64,000 nt of DNA, from positions 1-64,000 of the forward strand of contig NZ_FWXW01000004.1 in NCBI RefSeq assembly GCF_900176335.1. Reading direction: 5' to 3'. Made by a program: the position numbers and the translations under genes. Below the pieces are notes generated by a model that had not been told where the DNA came from, searched no databases, and saw only the letters and a list, made by a program, of their open reading frames with translations. This document shows positions 52,826 through 60,768 of the stretch, in pieces (within the stretch, counting starts at the first letter, position 1; each line of letters begins with the position of its first letter). The stretch is from Papillibacter cinnamivorans DSM 12816. Lineage in GTDB: Bacteria > Bacillota > Clostridia > Oscillospirales > Oscillospiraceae.

Positions 52826-52870
52826 ATGGAATTATCTTGCCGATACGGTGCGCGAATGAACGAATATTGA
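52826..52870 (+). CDS. Micro-ORF with strong ribosome site upstream of agrD
   Basis: AAAGGGAGGAATAAT directly precedes ATG 52826, which begins a 14-codon frame (MELSCRYGARMNEY) ending at TGA. It may be a leader peptide or chance. The flanking 52653-52966 region otherwise has only a GTATG/CATAC dyad (52924-52937) and AT-rich promoter-like sequence. Confidence 0.25.
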   Translation: MELSCRYGARMNEY

Positions 52871-52966
52871 TATATACGCACTAAAAATGATGTTTTACGA
52901 ATAATTTCCAAAAATTAATTTCAGTATGTCATCATACATATAACCACCAAACATAAAGGAGTTGAT

Positions 52967-53101
52967 ATGATGAAAAAGATATTAAGCTATATTGCAAGTA
53001 GCGCAGCGGCCCTCTTTGTACTCGTATCTTTTGCAAGCGCCGGCACATGCAGTATTTTTACCATGTATCAACCCAAGGTTCCCTCGAAGTTATTGAAGTA
53101 G
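52967..53101 (+). CDS. agrD: AgrD-like cyclic autoinducer peptide precursor
   Basis: A 44-residue precursor (MMKKILSYIASSAAALFVLV opens it). An amphipathic, Ala-rich N-terminal helix is followed by the core SAGTCSIFTMY and the tail QPKVPSKLLK. The single Cys with a downstream xPxxP-type tail is typical of AgrD: AgrB would cleave after the core and close a thiolactone through the Cys, giving a ring such as CSIFT or longer. ATG 52967 or 52970, with AAAGGAG eight bases before the second. Its own terminator follows, so peptide expression is separated from the sensor genes. Confidence 0.85.
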   Translation: MMKKILSYIASSAAALFVLVSFASAGTCSIFTMYQPKVPSKLLK

Positions 53102-53120
53102 AGAGAGAGATTCAATAACG

Positions 53121-53156
53121 AAAAGGCCCGATGCAGATGGGTATCGGGCCTTTTTT
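53121..53156 (+). terminator. Terminator of agrD
   Basis: AAGGCCCGAT and ATCGGGCCTT pair around a ten-base loop, then TTTTTT, 20 bp after the agrD stop. Confidence 0.88.
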
Positions 53157-53181
53157 ACTGCAAAAATTTAAATAACATATT

Positions 53182-53209
53182 TTGATAAATTGCGTCAGGA
53201 TGGTATAAT
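53182..53209 (+). promoter_or_regulatory. Promoter of the agr sensor operon
   Basis: TTGATA (53182-53187), 16 nt, TATAAT (53204-53209), lying between the agrD terminator and the LytTR gene. Confidence 0.65.
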
Positions 53210-53249
53210 TTATGCATAGGTAAGTGGAATCTGTCCGGGGAGGCTCGCT

Positions 53250-53969
53250 ATGCGTATTGCTATTTGTGACGACGAGATAGAGCAGATTGAAGTGGTCGTT
53301 GACTTCGTACGGAGCTGGGGAGAGCAGAGAGGCATAGAATTGGAACTTTTTACATATACCAATTCGCCGGAATTGCTTTTTCATTGGTCCGAGGGGAAAA
53401 AATTCGATCTTGCTGTGTTGGACATCAAGATGAAGGTTCTATCCGGTATTGAACTGGCCCGGATTATGCGCAGGACGGACGAGAAGCTGATCATCATCCT
53501 CATTACAGGAATGAAGGATTACGTTTTACAGGGGTATGAGATAGAAGCGCTCCGTTACCTGCTCAAGCCCGTCAGCAAAAAAGAATTATACGCTTGCCTG
53601 GACAGGGCGAAGGAGCTGATGATACTTCGGGGAGAGGAGACCTATGTCATTCCGTCGGAAGGACAGAGCGTGCGGCTGTTGTACAATGAAATCTACGACT
53701 TCGAAATACGTTCCCATTACATAATTGTCAGATCCACAAAAGGAACGTTCAGCTTTAAGAAAAAAATTGAAGACCTCGAAAAGGAACTCCCCGCCAGTCA
53801 GTTTTTCCGCTGCCACCGATCCTTTATCATTAACCTGCATTTTGTCAATACCGTGAGCAGAATGGAAGCCGTTCTGGATGACGGGACCCGTATTCCTGTT
53901 AGTAAAAGCCGCTGGAATGCGTTAAATGATGCATTTTTGAAGTACTATGCGAGGGGAATAGGGGTATGA
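53250..53969 (+). CDS. agrA: AgrA-like LytTR response regulator
   Basis: A 239-residue regulator. The receiver domain (1-120) has acidic residues CDDE and phosphoacceptor Asp58 in LAVLDIKM; Lys in LLKPVSKKE is conserved. A LytTR DNA-binding domain follows (about 135-235; YEIRSHYIIVRSTKGTF-like beta strands and FFRCHRSFIINLHFV). AgrA-type regulators activate agr and virulence or sporulation genes. It overlaps the kinase gene by four bases. GGGGAGG precedes the ATG. Confidence 0.9.
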   Translation: MRIAICDDEIEQIEVVVDFVRSWGEQRGIELELFTYTNSPELLFHWSEGKKFDLAVLDIKMKVLSGIELARIMRRTDEKLIIILITGMKDYVLQGYEIEALRYLLKPVSKKELYACLDRAKELMILRGEETYVIPSEGQSVRLLYNEIYDFEIRSHYIIVRSTKGTFSFKKKIEDLEKELPASQFFRCHRSFIINLHFVNTVSRMEAVLDDGTRIPVSKSRWNALNDAFLKYYARGIGV

Positions 53970-55276
53970 ATATTATATGGATAGGAATAGAGACAATCGT
54001 AAATTTGATTGAGGTATATCTGTTCCTGTACTTAATCAATTGCAAGTTTCCCCCAAAGACGGACAGCAAAATTCCGTTTGTGGTTGCACTTATCATAAAT
54101 ACTGCTGGAATGACGCTAATCAGCTTAGGGCTACTCACATGGATTCCGGATCTTATCTTCGAGCCCGCGATCGTTTTGATTTACGTCATACTGTTCCGAA
54201 AGGGAAAACTCTTCGGGAAAATATTTTGGACGCTAATTGGAACGGCCATCATAGCAGCCATTGCAATTCTGGGTATAGCCATTGGGCTGCAATTGCCTGG
54301 CGTTACATTAGAAATAATATCTTATCAACAATCGGCAACGCGTTTTCAATTGCTGATTTTCTGCAAATTTGTTCAGTTTATTGTGTTTTACTTCCTGGCC
54401 AAGAAAAGGAGCATGGACAATCTCACAAACGGGTTTATTAAGTTCCTGTTTATTTTCGCTCCGCTTACAAGTTTTTTGATTATGTTCTTATTGTTTGAGT
54501 ATGGTTTGGGGCCGGTCAACACGGTGAGCAGTCAGTTCCTGTTATTAGGCGCTTCCCTTGGTATACTGTTGATTAACTTTATCATATTTGCTTTTTATGA
54601 CAGCCTCTCAGCACAGGTGGAAAACAATCTGCTCATGCAGGCGAAACTGCAGCAAAGCGATATGCTGCAAAAACACAATCAGGAAATATCCAGCCTGTAT
54701 GAGGAAATCCGGGGCTGGCGCCATGATTTTCACAACCACCTGCAGGTATTGCACGGGTATCTTCAGCTGGGGAAATACGACAAGCTTGAAAACTATCTCA
54801 ATGATATGAAAGACAGTTCGGATGTGCTCCTGAGCGCATGCAGCGGGAATACGACGATTGACGCGATCCTTGGGACCAAAATGATAATAGCACGCAATCA
54901 TAAGATAGCGTTTTCCACCGATATTGAGGTCCCGTCCTGTCTGACCTGCAAAGACACGGATCTGTGTATCCTTCTGGGGAATCTGTTGGATAATGCAATT
55001 GAAGCCTGCGACAAAATAGAAAATCCCGATCAGGAGCAGTTTATCTCGGTAGAAATGAAGGTGCTGAAAAACCAGCTTTATATTCATGTTCGCAATTCCA
55101 CAAACGGCGTAGTAAAAATGTCGGGGTCCACATATATTTCGGACAAGGCTGGGAGTTTTCACGGAATCGGTCTGAAGCATATCGACGAAATCGCTGAAAA
55201 GTACGGCGGGTATGTCAACAGAAAGCATGAGCTGTGTTTATTTGAATCCCAGATCATGATTCCTTTGGTTAGCTGA
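53966..55276 (+). CDS. agrC: AgrC-like GHKL histidine kinase
   Basis: A 436-residue sensor with about six membrane helices (residues 5-210), coiled linker, and GHKL kinase domain. His253 in RGWRHDFHNHLQ is the phospho-acceptor, followed by the N-box NLLDNAIEAC and G-box FHGIGLKHI. AgrC-type sensors bind secreted cyclic peptide at the membrane domain. The gene overlaps agrA (ATGA). Composition is AT-richer than the chromosome backbone. Confidence 0.9.
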   Translation: MNIIWIGIETIVNLIEVYLFLYLINCKFPPKTDSKIPFVVALIINTAGMTLISLGLLTWIPDLIFEPAIVLIYVILFRKGKLFGKIFWTLIGTAIIAAIAILGIAIGLQLPGVTLEIISYQQSATRFQLLIFCKFVQFIVFYFLAKKRSMDNLTNGFIKFLFIFAPLTSFLIMFLLFEYGLGPVNTVSSQFLLLGASLGILLINFIIFAFYDSLSAQVENNLLMQAKLQQSDMLQKHNQEISSLYEEIRGWRHDFHNHLQVLHGYLQLGKYDKLENYLNDMKDSSDVLLSACSGNTTIDAILGTKMIIARNHKIAFSTDIEVPSCLTCKDTDLCILLGNLLDNAIEACDKIENPDQEQFISVEMKVLKNQLYIHVRNSTNGVVKMSGSTYISDKAGSFHGIGLKHIDEIAEKYGGYVNRKHELCLFESQIMIPLVS

Positions 55277-55295
55277 AGGCAAAGGATGGATGATA

Positions 55296-55922
55296 ATGTA
55301 TGAAAAAATAATTGAAAAAACAATGCACTTCATTTTCAAATACGGGAATGTGAAGGAAGAAGACCGCGATATTTATCAATACGGCCTGGAAATTACCCTG
55401 ATATTTATACTGAATATTTGTACGATACTGATTATCAGTCTGTTTTTGAATCTGTTTATCGAGTCCCTGCTTTTTCTAGTTTGTTTTTCGCTTCTTCAAA
55501 GCTTTGCGGGCGGATATCATGCCATGACGCATTTGCGATGCTTTTTGATGACGATGGCCTGCTGGGTAATTGCAGTGGTATCCGTTCCCCTTATCGAGCC
55601 CTTCCTCATCCTGCATATCGTTTTTTCTGCCGCAAGTCTGATTATGGTGTTTCTGCTTGCGCCGATTCAGCATAAGAATTACCCGATGAGCGATGAAAAG
55701 GCGCGCAGAATGAGGAAAATAGCCCGGACGATCGTTGTGATGCAGTGCGCGGTCGTCCTGGCGATTGAGATATTCAACCCCGCCCTGTCCGTCACCGCAT
55801 CGGCGATCAGCGTAACGCAGCTGTTGTCTGCGATTTCCATACTATATGCTGCGATGAAAAACAAAAAACTGAAAACAAAGCTAACAGATGAATTGAGTAA
55901 TGGTGGTATGTATGAAGACTAA
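55296..55922 (+). CDS. agrB: AgrB-like peptide-processing membrane endopeptidase
   Basis: A 208-residue membrane cysteine protease with four to six helices. The catalytic His75 and Cys82 are in QSFAGGYHAMTHLRCF, the same spacing as His77 and Cys84 of staphylococcal AgrB. It removes the AgrD tail and forms the thiolactone. Its position after the kinase, rather than before agrD, is a rearranged order. ATG 55296 has AAAGGA nine bases upstream; ATG 55290 is closer to that site and less likely. Confidence 0.9.
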   Translation: MYEKIIEKTMHFIFKYGNVKEEDRDIYQYGLEITLIFILNICTILIISLFLNLFIESLLFLVCFSLLQSFAGGYHAMTHLRCFLMTMACWVIAVVSVPLIEPFLILHIVFSAASLIMVFLLAPIQHKNYPMSDEKARRMRKIARTIVVMQCAVVLAIEIFNPALSVTASAISVTQLLSAISILYAAMKNKKLKTKLTDELSNGGMYED

Positions 55923-56310
55923 AAAATCAAGAATACTGATAGCGGACGATTGCGTGGAATTTTGTGATATATTGAATGACGCAATCAGCATGCAGACCGA
56001 CATGGAAGTGGCGGGAATAGCTTACAACGGGAAAAGCGCGTTTGATATGATAAAAAAAACAAACCCCGACGTTGTCATTCTCGACCTGCTCATGCCTGTT
56101 ATGAACGGCTTGGAAGTGGTGAAGCAATATTTTAATTCCGATACGGTTCGGCGGACGAAATTTATTATCCTGTCCGCTGCGGTAACGAATAATATCTACA
56201 AAGATAATCCCAACGTGGATATTTCCTATATGAGCATTAAGCCCATAAAACTAAATGATTTGCTTGAAAAAATCAGGTGCATCTCCAATAATATGAAGAC
56301 GACCGCTTGA
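55912..56310 (+). CDS. Receiver-only protein resembling the Spo0A receiver domain
   Basis: A 132-residue single receiver domain with no output domain. Acidic pocket ADDC, phosphoacceptor Asp58 in VVILDLLMPVMNGLEV, conserved Thr/Ser and Lys (SIKPIKLNDLLEKI). The stretch DMEVAGIAYNGKSAFDMI resembles Spo0A's receiver (DMEVIGTAYNGQ...), closer than to CheY. It begins inside the agrB gene (11-nt overlap) so it is part of the agr operon. It may serve as a phosphate sink or Spo0F-like relay linking quorum sensing to sporulation; that is inference. Confidence 0.8.
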   Translation: MKTKKSRILIADDCVEFCDILNDAISMQTDMEVAGIAYNGKSAFDMIKKTNPDVVILDLLMPVMNGLEVVKQYFNSDTVRRTKFIILSAAVTNNIYKDNPNVDISYMSIKPIKLNDLLEKIRCISNNMKTTA

Positions 56311-56326
56311 GATGCTGATTGCCGAA

Positions 56327-56573
56327 AAGCCGCCCTTTAGGGCGGCTTCAGACTGTCGAAAAAGCCTCGCAGAGTTTCGCCGCCGGAGCGACGAAAAAAA
56401 ATCGGATCATTTTCGGGCGCGGCGTGTACGTGCCCGAAAAACTTTTCAGGCTGCAAGCGTCAAACCGTCCGCCATAGGCGGACGGCGAGGCGCACGGCAG
56501 ACTGCAAGCCCTTTTGTCGAAAAAGGCGGAACGCCTTTTTTGACAAGTTCAAGCCGCCCCTTTAGGGCGGCTT
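56327..56573. repeat. Hairpin-packed intergenic element E2 between duplicated terminator palindromes
   Basis: A core of 202 bp (56349-56550) is flanked by two near-identical palindromes (56327-56348 and 56551-56573, the second with one extra C). Internal stems: 56410-56418 with 56432-56440, 56465-56473 with 56477-56485, and 56515-56528 with 56532-56545. The left end reads CAGACTGTCGAAAAAGCC; the right end is the complement of CTTGTCAAAAAAGGCG. It has the same plan, length and ends as E1 at 38049-38325. Confidence 0.7.
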
Positions 56574-56588
56574 TTCGGATTGGCTCTG

Positions 56589-56927
56589 TTATCTGAATTC
56601 ACTTGTACTTTTCTTCATTAAACTATAGGCGACGGCAGGCATGACGATATCCACGATGATGCTGATGATAATCAGAAAAGAAACCTGCCCGGATAGGTTC
56701 CATTTGAGAATTGTCATAAGGACGGCGCCTGCGCAGAAGATGGACCACAAAGAAAAGCCGATCCGTCTTCGCTTGAAAATCAGAAGCATGAGCCCGGTTA
56801 TCATGCCCGCTTTGACGACAAGAAACAAAATGTTTAATGGAACCGTGCCGATGGGAAACAACAAAACTGCGCCAAGAACGGCCGTAATGACGGAAAGCCA
56901 GAGCCATAGTTTCAGTGGAAGCGTCAT
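56589..56927 (-). CDS. Small integral membrane protein
   Basis: A 112-residue protein, about four hydrophobic segments (5-25, 30-50, 56-75, 82-104) with a basic patch FKRRRIGF between the second and third. No named family. It starts at ATG 56927 after AAGGAGG. It is convergent with the agr operon, separated by element E2. Confidence 0.65.
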   Translation of the reverse strand: MTLPLKLWLWLSVITAVLGAVLLFPIGTVPLNILFLVVKAGMITGLMLLIFKRRRIGFSLWSIFCAGAVLMTILKWNLSGQVSFLIIISIIVDIVMPAVAYSLMKKSTSEFR

Positions 56928-57030
56928 GATGTTCCTCCTTTACAAATTCCGTTATGCTTATATATACCGGCTGGGTTTGGGTATCCGGCGGATGCTCGCC
57001 GCAGAGATTAAAATGCGCCCAAAAAAGCAA

Positions 57031-57063
57031 GAAACCGCCAAAGCGTTGCGCTCCGGCGGTTTC
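57031..57063 (-). terminator. Terminator of the tRNA cluster
   Basis: GAAACCGCC and GGCGGTTTC pair; on the minus strand CTTGCTTTTTT follows. Confidence 0.75.
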
Positions 57064-57079
57064 CCTTATATTCCGGTGG

Positions 57080-57152
57080 TGACCCATCGCAGATTCGAAC
57101 TGCGGACACCCTGCTTAAAAGGCAGGTGCTCTGCCGACTGAGCTAATGGGTC
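57080..57152 (-). tRNA. tRNA-Lys (UUU)
   Basis: Clover-leaf with acceptor GACCCAT/ATGGGTC, anticodon loop CTTTTAA (anticodon TTT) and TTCGAAT in the T-loop. It is the last of a five-tRNA minus-strand cluster. Confidence 0.95.
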
Positions 57153-57156
57153 ATGG

Positions 57157-57229
57157 CTGGGATGGCAGGACTCGAACCTGCGAATGCCAGAGTCAAAGTC
57201 TGGTGCCTTACCGACTTGGCTACATCCCA
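57157..57229 (-). tRNA. tRNA-Gln (UUG)
   Basis: Acceptor TGGGATG/CATCCCA, anticodon loop CTTTGAC (TTG), T-loop TTCGAGT. Four bases separate it from tRNA-Lys. Confidence 0.95.
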
Positions 57230-57310
57230 TCACAGAAATTAGGGGTGGATATAGAAAGCGCAGCAGGGAAAGCCGGCTCGCTCCCTATATCCACATCTAA
57301 AAACTATTGG

Positions 57311-57385
57311 GGTGGGTAATCGGACTTGAACCGACGACTTCCAGATCCACAATCTGGCGCTCTAACCAACTGAACTATACCCACC
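57311..57385 (-). tRNA. tRNA-His (GUG)
   Basis: Acceptor GTGGGTA/TACCCAC with an encoded extra G at the 5' end, anticodon loop TTGTGGA (GTG), T-loop TTCAAGT. Confidence 0.94.
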
Positions 57386-57444
57386 ATAGGAAGGCCTTGC
57401 CGGTAACTGCATTCGCCGTGAACAGCAAGCCATGCGCGAAATGG

Positions 57445-57518
57445 TACGCCTGAAGGGATTCGAACCCCCGGCCTACTGCTTAGAAGGCAGTTGCTCTATC
57501 CACCTGAGCTACAGGCGC
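57445..57518 (-). tRNA. tRNA-Arg (UCU)
   Basis: Acceptor GCGCCTG/CAGGCGT, anticodon loop CTTCTAA (TCT), T-loop TTCGAAT. Confidence 0.94.
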
Positions 57519-57522
57519 ATAT

Positions 57523-57596
<74 letters not shown>

Positions 57597-57695
57597 AAAA
57601 TCGCGCTCTGCCGATTACCAGCCTTAGAATAATAGCATAGTCGGCTATGAATTGTCAACATGAAATTTCTCCGATACCGGCGTGTTCGCACTCGG

Positions 57696-58757
57696 CTAAA
57701 GCCTTTTATCGCAGTATCCGCAGCACTCCATGCCCCCCACGCTGCTTACCAGAGGAGGCAGGTAGGGTTCCGTCTGAGTGATGCAGTTGGGGTTCCGGCA
57801 GAGGGGCTCTCTGCCGATGGCGGCGGGCTCCGGCACAAGGCGGGGAAGTGATGTCATCTTGCGAAGAAGTGCCATCCGGGCGAACATACCGAACCGGGCC
57901 TGGGCGAAATAAACGGCTCTGGGATCCTCGTCCACCTCAATGTCGATTTCATCCACCCGGGGGAGGGGATGCATGATAAGAAGATTCGGTTTGGCGTTTC
58001 TGAGCTTGCGCCGGTTGAGCACATATACGCCCTTGTTCCGCTCGTATTCCAGGGGATCGGTGAATCGCTCCCGCTGTACCCTTGTCATATAGAGAACGTC
58101 CAGCTGAGGCATGGTGGCGTCCAGGCCCGTGACCTCGATCCACCACTGGTTGTGCTCCTGCATGTAGGCCCGGATGTAATCCGGAATCGAAAGCTCCCGC
58201 GGGGAGATCAGGAAAAAGCGGATGTTCCGGAACTGGGAAAGGGCTTTGATGAGGGAGTGCACCGTCCGTCCGTTTTTCAGATCACCGCACAGGCCGATGT
58301 TCATTCCGCCCACCTCGCCCCGCAGGCGGGTGATGGTGGTAAGATCCGTCATGGTCTGAGTGGGATGCAGATGCCCGCCGTCTCCGGCGTTGATGACCGG
58401 TACGTCCGAGTATAAAGAGGCCGCCCGGGCCGCGCCTTCGCGGGGATGCCGCATCACCAGTACATCCGCATAGCCGGAGCACATCTTGACGGTGTCCTTG
58501 AGGGTTTCTCCCTTGGCGATGGAGGACTGCTTGGGATCGGAAAAGCCAAAAATACTACCGCCGAGACGAAGCATGGCGGTTTGAAAAGAAAAACTTGTCC
58601 GTGTACTGGGCTCGTAAAAAAGGTTGGCCATCACCTTTCCGCGGCAAGCGTCGATGAATTTTTCCGGACGGTCGATAATGCTGCAGCAATCGGTATAGAG
58701 ATCGTTCCATTCTTCCAGGGACATGTCGCAAAAGTCAATCAAATGCCTGATTCCCAT
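57696..58757 (-). CDS. pyrB: Aspartate carbamoyltransferase with a PyrI-like zinc tail
   Basis: A 353-residue enzyme for carbamoyl-aspartate, second step of pyrimidine synthesis. Carbamoyl phosphate motif STRTSF, the SIAKGET loop (Ser and Lys), GGHLHPTQTMTDL and the late HPLPRVDEID are present. A typical PyrB has about 305 residues; here about 45 extra C-terminal residues hold four Cys (320, 325, 346, 349) spaced C-x4-C-x20-C-x2-C with CRNPNCITQTE and CGYCDK, very like the zinc domain of the regulatory subunit PyrI. The allosteric nucleotide-binding part is missing. ATG 58757 follows GGAGGT. No pyrI or other pyr gene is adjacent. Confidence 0.92.
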   Translation of the reverse strand: MGIRHLIDFCDMSLEEWNDLYTDCCSIIDRPEKFIDACRGKVMANLFYEPSTRTSFSFQTAMLRLGGSIFGFSDPKQSSIAKGETLKDTVKMCSGYADVLVMRHPREGAARAASLYSDVPVINAGDGGHLHPTQTMTDLTTITRLRGEVGGMNIGLCGDLKNGRTVHSLIKALSQFRNIRFFLISPRELSIPDYIRAYMQEHNQWWIEVTGLDATMPQLDVLYMTRVQRERFTDPLEYERNKGVYVLNRRKLRNAKPNLLIMHPLPRVDEIDIEVDEDPRAVYFAQARFGMFARMALLRKMTSLPRLVPEPAAIGREPLCRNPNCITQTEPYLPPLVSSVGGMECCGYCDKRL

Positions 58758-58870
58758 AGAAGTACCTCCCTGTGTATACGCTTCCATATATTTTAGCACA
58801 AAGTCCCAAAGGGGGCAAGGGGATGACCCCTGTTTTTCGGCAGCCGCAGGCTCAGAGCAGCATGAAAAAG

Positions 58871-58895
58871 CGAACCGGAAATATCCGGTTCGCTA
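58871..58895 (-). terminator. Terminator of xpt
   Basis: AGCGAACCGGA pairs with TCCGGTTCGCT; TTTTT follows on the minus strand. Confidence 0.85.
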
Positions 58896-58903
58896 AATGT
58901 TAA

Positions 58904-59476
58904 TCAATCTCTTAGAACAAGTTTGCCGTTTTCCACCTTGTCGACAACGGCCAGGGACTCCAGCCGGATCCCGATCTGCCGAAGGATCCTTCCGCCGTCC
59001 TTGCCGCCCTTCTCGATTACAACGCCCACGCCGGCAACCTCCGCCTTGGCCTTCGCCACAATTTCCAGAAGCCCCAGAATAGCCTGCCCATTGGCCAGGA
59101 TATCGTCCGCAATCAGTACCACGTCGTTTTCGTCCAGGCACTGCTTGGAGACCCGAAGGGTATACCCCTTGCTGAGGGAAAAAGAATGGATCTCGGATTC
59201 ATAAACCTGGGGGCTCATATATCCGGTCTGAAACTTTTTGGCGTACAAAGCGGGAACGCCGAGAGCCCGCGCCGTAAAACACGCAATCGCTATGCCGGAG
59301 CTCTCCACCGTCAGCACCTTGGTGATCCCGGCCCCCTTGAAGCGCTTCGCCAGTTCCTCGCCTGCATCCTCCAAAAAAACGGTGTCCAGCTGATGGTTGA
59401 GAAAAGTATCCACATGGATGATGCCGTCTTCTCCGACAACGGCGTCGCTCAGAATCCGCTTTATGATATCGCTCAT
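58904..59476 (-). CDS. xpt: Xanthine phosphoribosyltransferase
   Basis: A 190-residue purine-salvage enzyme converting xanthine and PRPP to XMP. PRPP motif VVLIADDILANGQA, plus TVESSGIAIACFTARALGVP and KKFQTGYMS, match Xpt of Firmicutes. No guanine riboswitch is seen upstream: only 24 bases separate it from the smr gene, and both are probably co-transcribed. Confidence 0.92.
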   Translation of the reverse strand: MSDIIKRILSDAVVGEDGIIHVDTFLNHQLDTVFLEDAGEELAKRFKGAGITKVLTVESSGIAIACFTARALGVPALYAKKFQTGYMSPQVYESEIHSFSLSKGYTLRVSKQCLDENDVVLIADDILANGQAILGLLEIVAKAKAEVAGVGVVIEKGGKDGGRILRQIGIRLESLAVVDKVENGKLVLRD

Positions 59477-59500
59477 TTTACATTCCTTTCCTGTACCCGG

Positions 59501-59851
59501 CTATAAAATGACTATCGTGATCCCGTTGTTGTGGCGCTCCAGATCCCGGTCGCGCCTTAAATCCTGACAGAGGAGAAAAGCTGCCCGGGTGTTTTCGTCA
59601 AAGATGGAAAACTGCTCTCCGGTAATATAGTTCTTGATATGCCGTCTTTGTTTGAGCGATTCCAGATAACGCCGTGTCTCGATCCGGATTTTCCCGCCCG
59701 TACCGGAGGAACCGTATCCATGTATAATCTTGACCGCTGCGGCTCCCAGGGAGACGCTGTTTCTGAGCTCAAAGGTGAGGCGTTTGATGGCCGCATCCGC
59801 CTGGGGCATTCCCAGCTCCAGATTCACTTCCCGCAGATAGCCGTCAGCCAT
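59501..59851 (-). CDS. Stand-alone Smr-domain protein
   Basis: A 116-residue Smr domain. The N-terminal VNLELGMPQADAAIKRL replaces the usual LDLHG box; the nuclease-like motif KIIHGYGSSGTGGKIR is typical. Smr domains nick DNA or bind RNA, often linked to MutS2; here it is free-standing. ATG 59851 has GTGAGG just upstream; the longer frame is rejected. It heads the smr-xpt pair. Confidence 0.8.
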   Translation of the reverse strand: MADGYLREVNLELGMPQADAAIKRLTFELRNSVSLGAAAVKIIHGYGSSGTGGKIRIETRRYLESLKQRRHIKNYITGEQFSIFDENTRAAFLLCQDLRRDRDLERHNNGITIVIL

Positions 59852-60224
59852 AAAAACCTCACACTCGATCGGAATGTATTGCCGCCTGCGGCAGAAATAT
59901 GATAAGCGATGTATGCTCAGCATGCCGTGCAGACTGTCCACTACATAAATATGCCGTTTTCGGCCCCGTATGTGTAATGCGGAAAAGAAATCGGAGCCGT
60001 CCGGACCGCATGAGCAGTTTATTTACTTATTATAGCAGATTGGGCAGGCAATCACAATAAAAACGAATGACAATTGACAAAAAGTTCGGAATGATGTATT
60101 TTAAGTAATGCGCCATGATTAAAACGCCCAGCAGGAAAACCGAATCAGTCCGCGGCCAGCAGCGCGGTTTTCGGCCGGGCAGAGTATCGGTGAAACCTTC
60201 CGGCACCACAGATGGAAATTACAT

Positions 60225-60264
60225 GGAGCGGTATCGAAGTGGTCATAACGGCCCTGACTCGAAA
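60225..60264 (+). pseudogene. tRNA-Ser 5' half, fragment 1
   Basis: GGAGCGG with GAAGTGGTCATAACGG and a GACTCGAAAA ending resembles the acceptor 5' strand, D-arm and anticodon loop of tRNA-Ser(CGA), then the match stops. No 3' half follows. Confidence 0.6.
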
Positions 60265-60417
60265 ATGTCCGCCGCGTTGGTGAGCTGTGAAATCAGAAAT
60301 CCTTTGTTTTCAAGGCTTTCCGGGCTTTTTTTAAACCGCTATTCCGAAAATACTGCATTCAATTGCTAGCAATGCCCTGTTTTTCGAAGCATTTTCAGGG
60401 CTGAAAAAACTCAATAT

Positions 60418-60456
60418 GGAGAGGTACCCAAGTGGTCGAAGGGTCCGCACTCGAAA
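60418..60456 (+). pseudogene. tRNA-Ser 5' half, fragment 2
   Basis: GGAGAGGTACCCAAGTGGTC followed by GAAGGGTCCGCACTCGAAA is a good tRNA-Ser 5' half through the anticodon loop (CTCGAAA); the rest diverges and no acceptor 3' strand follows. Confidence 0.7.
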
Positions 60457-60606
60457 CCGAAAGCGATATGTGGTAACCTAAACTCCGAAAGCGTTGATAT
60501 GACTCGTTTTTATGAGTCGGTTTGACAATTGAATACCCATTGTTCTCTCCATCAGTTCTCTCCTTTTTCCGAGGGATTTCTGAGACCTGATGTTTGGAGA
60601 TATATT

Positions 60607-60694
60607 GGAGGGTTGTCCGAGTGGTCGATGGTGCGACTCTCGAAAAGTCGTGTTCCGAAAGGGACCTAGGGTTCGAATCCCTAACCCTCCGCCA
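60607..60694 (+). tRNA. tRNA-Ser (CGA), CCA encoded; probable att site
   Basis: Acceptor GGAGGGT/ACCCTCC, anticodon loop CTCGAAA (CGA), long variable arm GTGTTCCGAAAGGGAC, T-loop TTCGAAT, discriminator G and encoded CCA. An integrase gene begins 75 bp beyond its 3' end, so this tRNA is the likely attachment site. Confidence 0.95.
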
Positions 60695-60768
60695 AAAACC
60701 CGCGGTTTTCCTCAGTTTGAGGGAAGCCGCTTTTTTCTTTGCTTTCAGAGAAGACTTGTTTTTTGTCA

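Noticed and set aside
59477-59500. Guanine riboswitch for xpt
   Set aside because: There are only 24 bases between smr and xpt and no aptamer core is seen.
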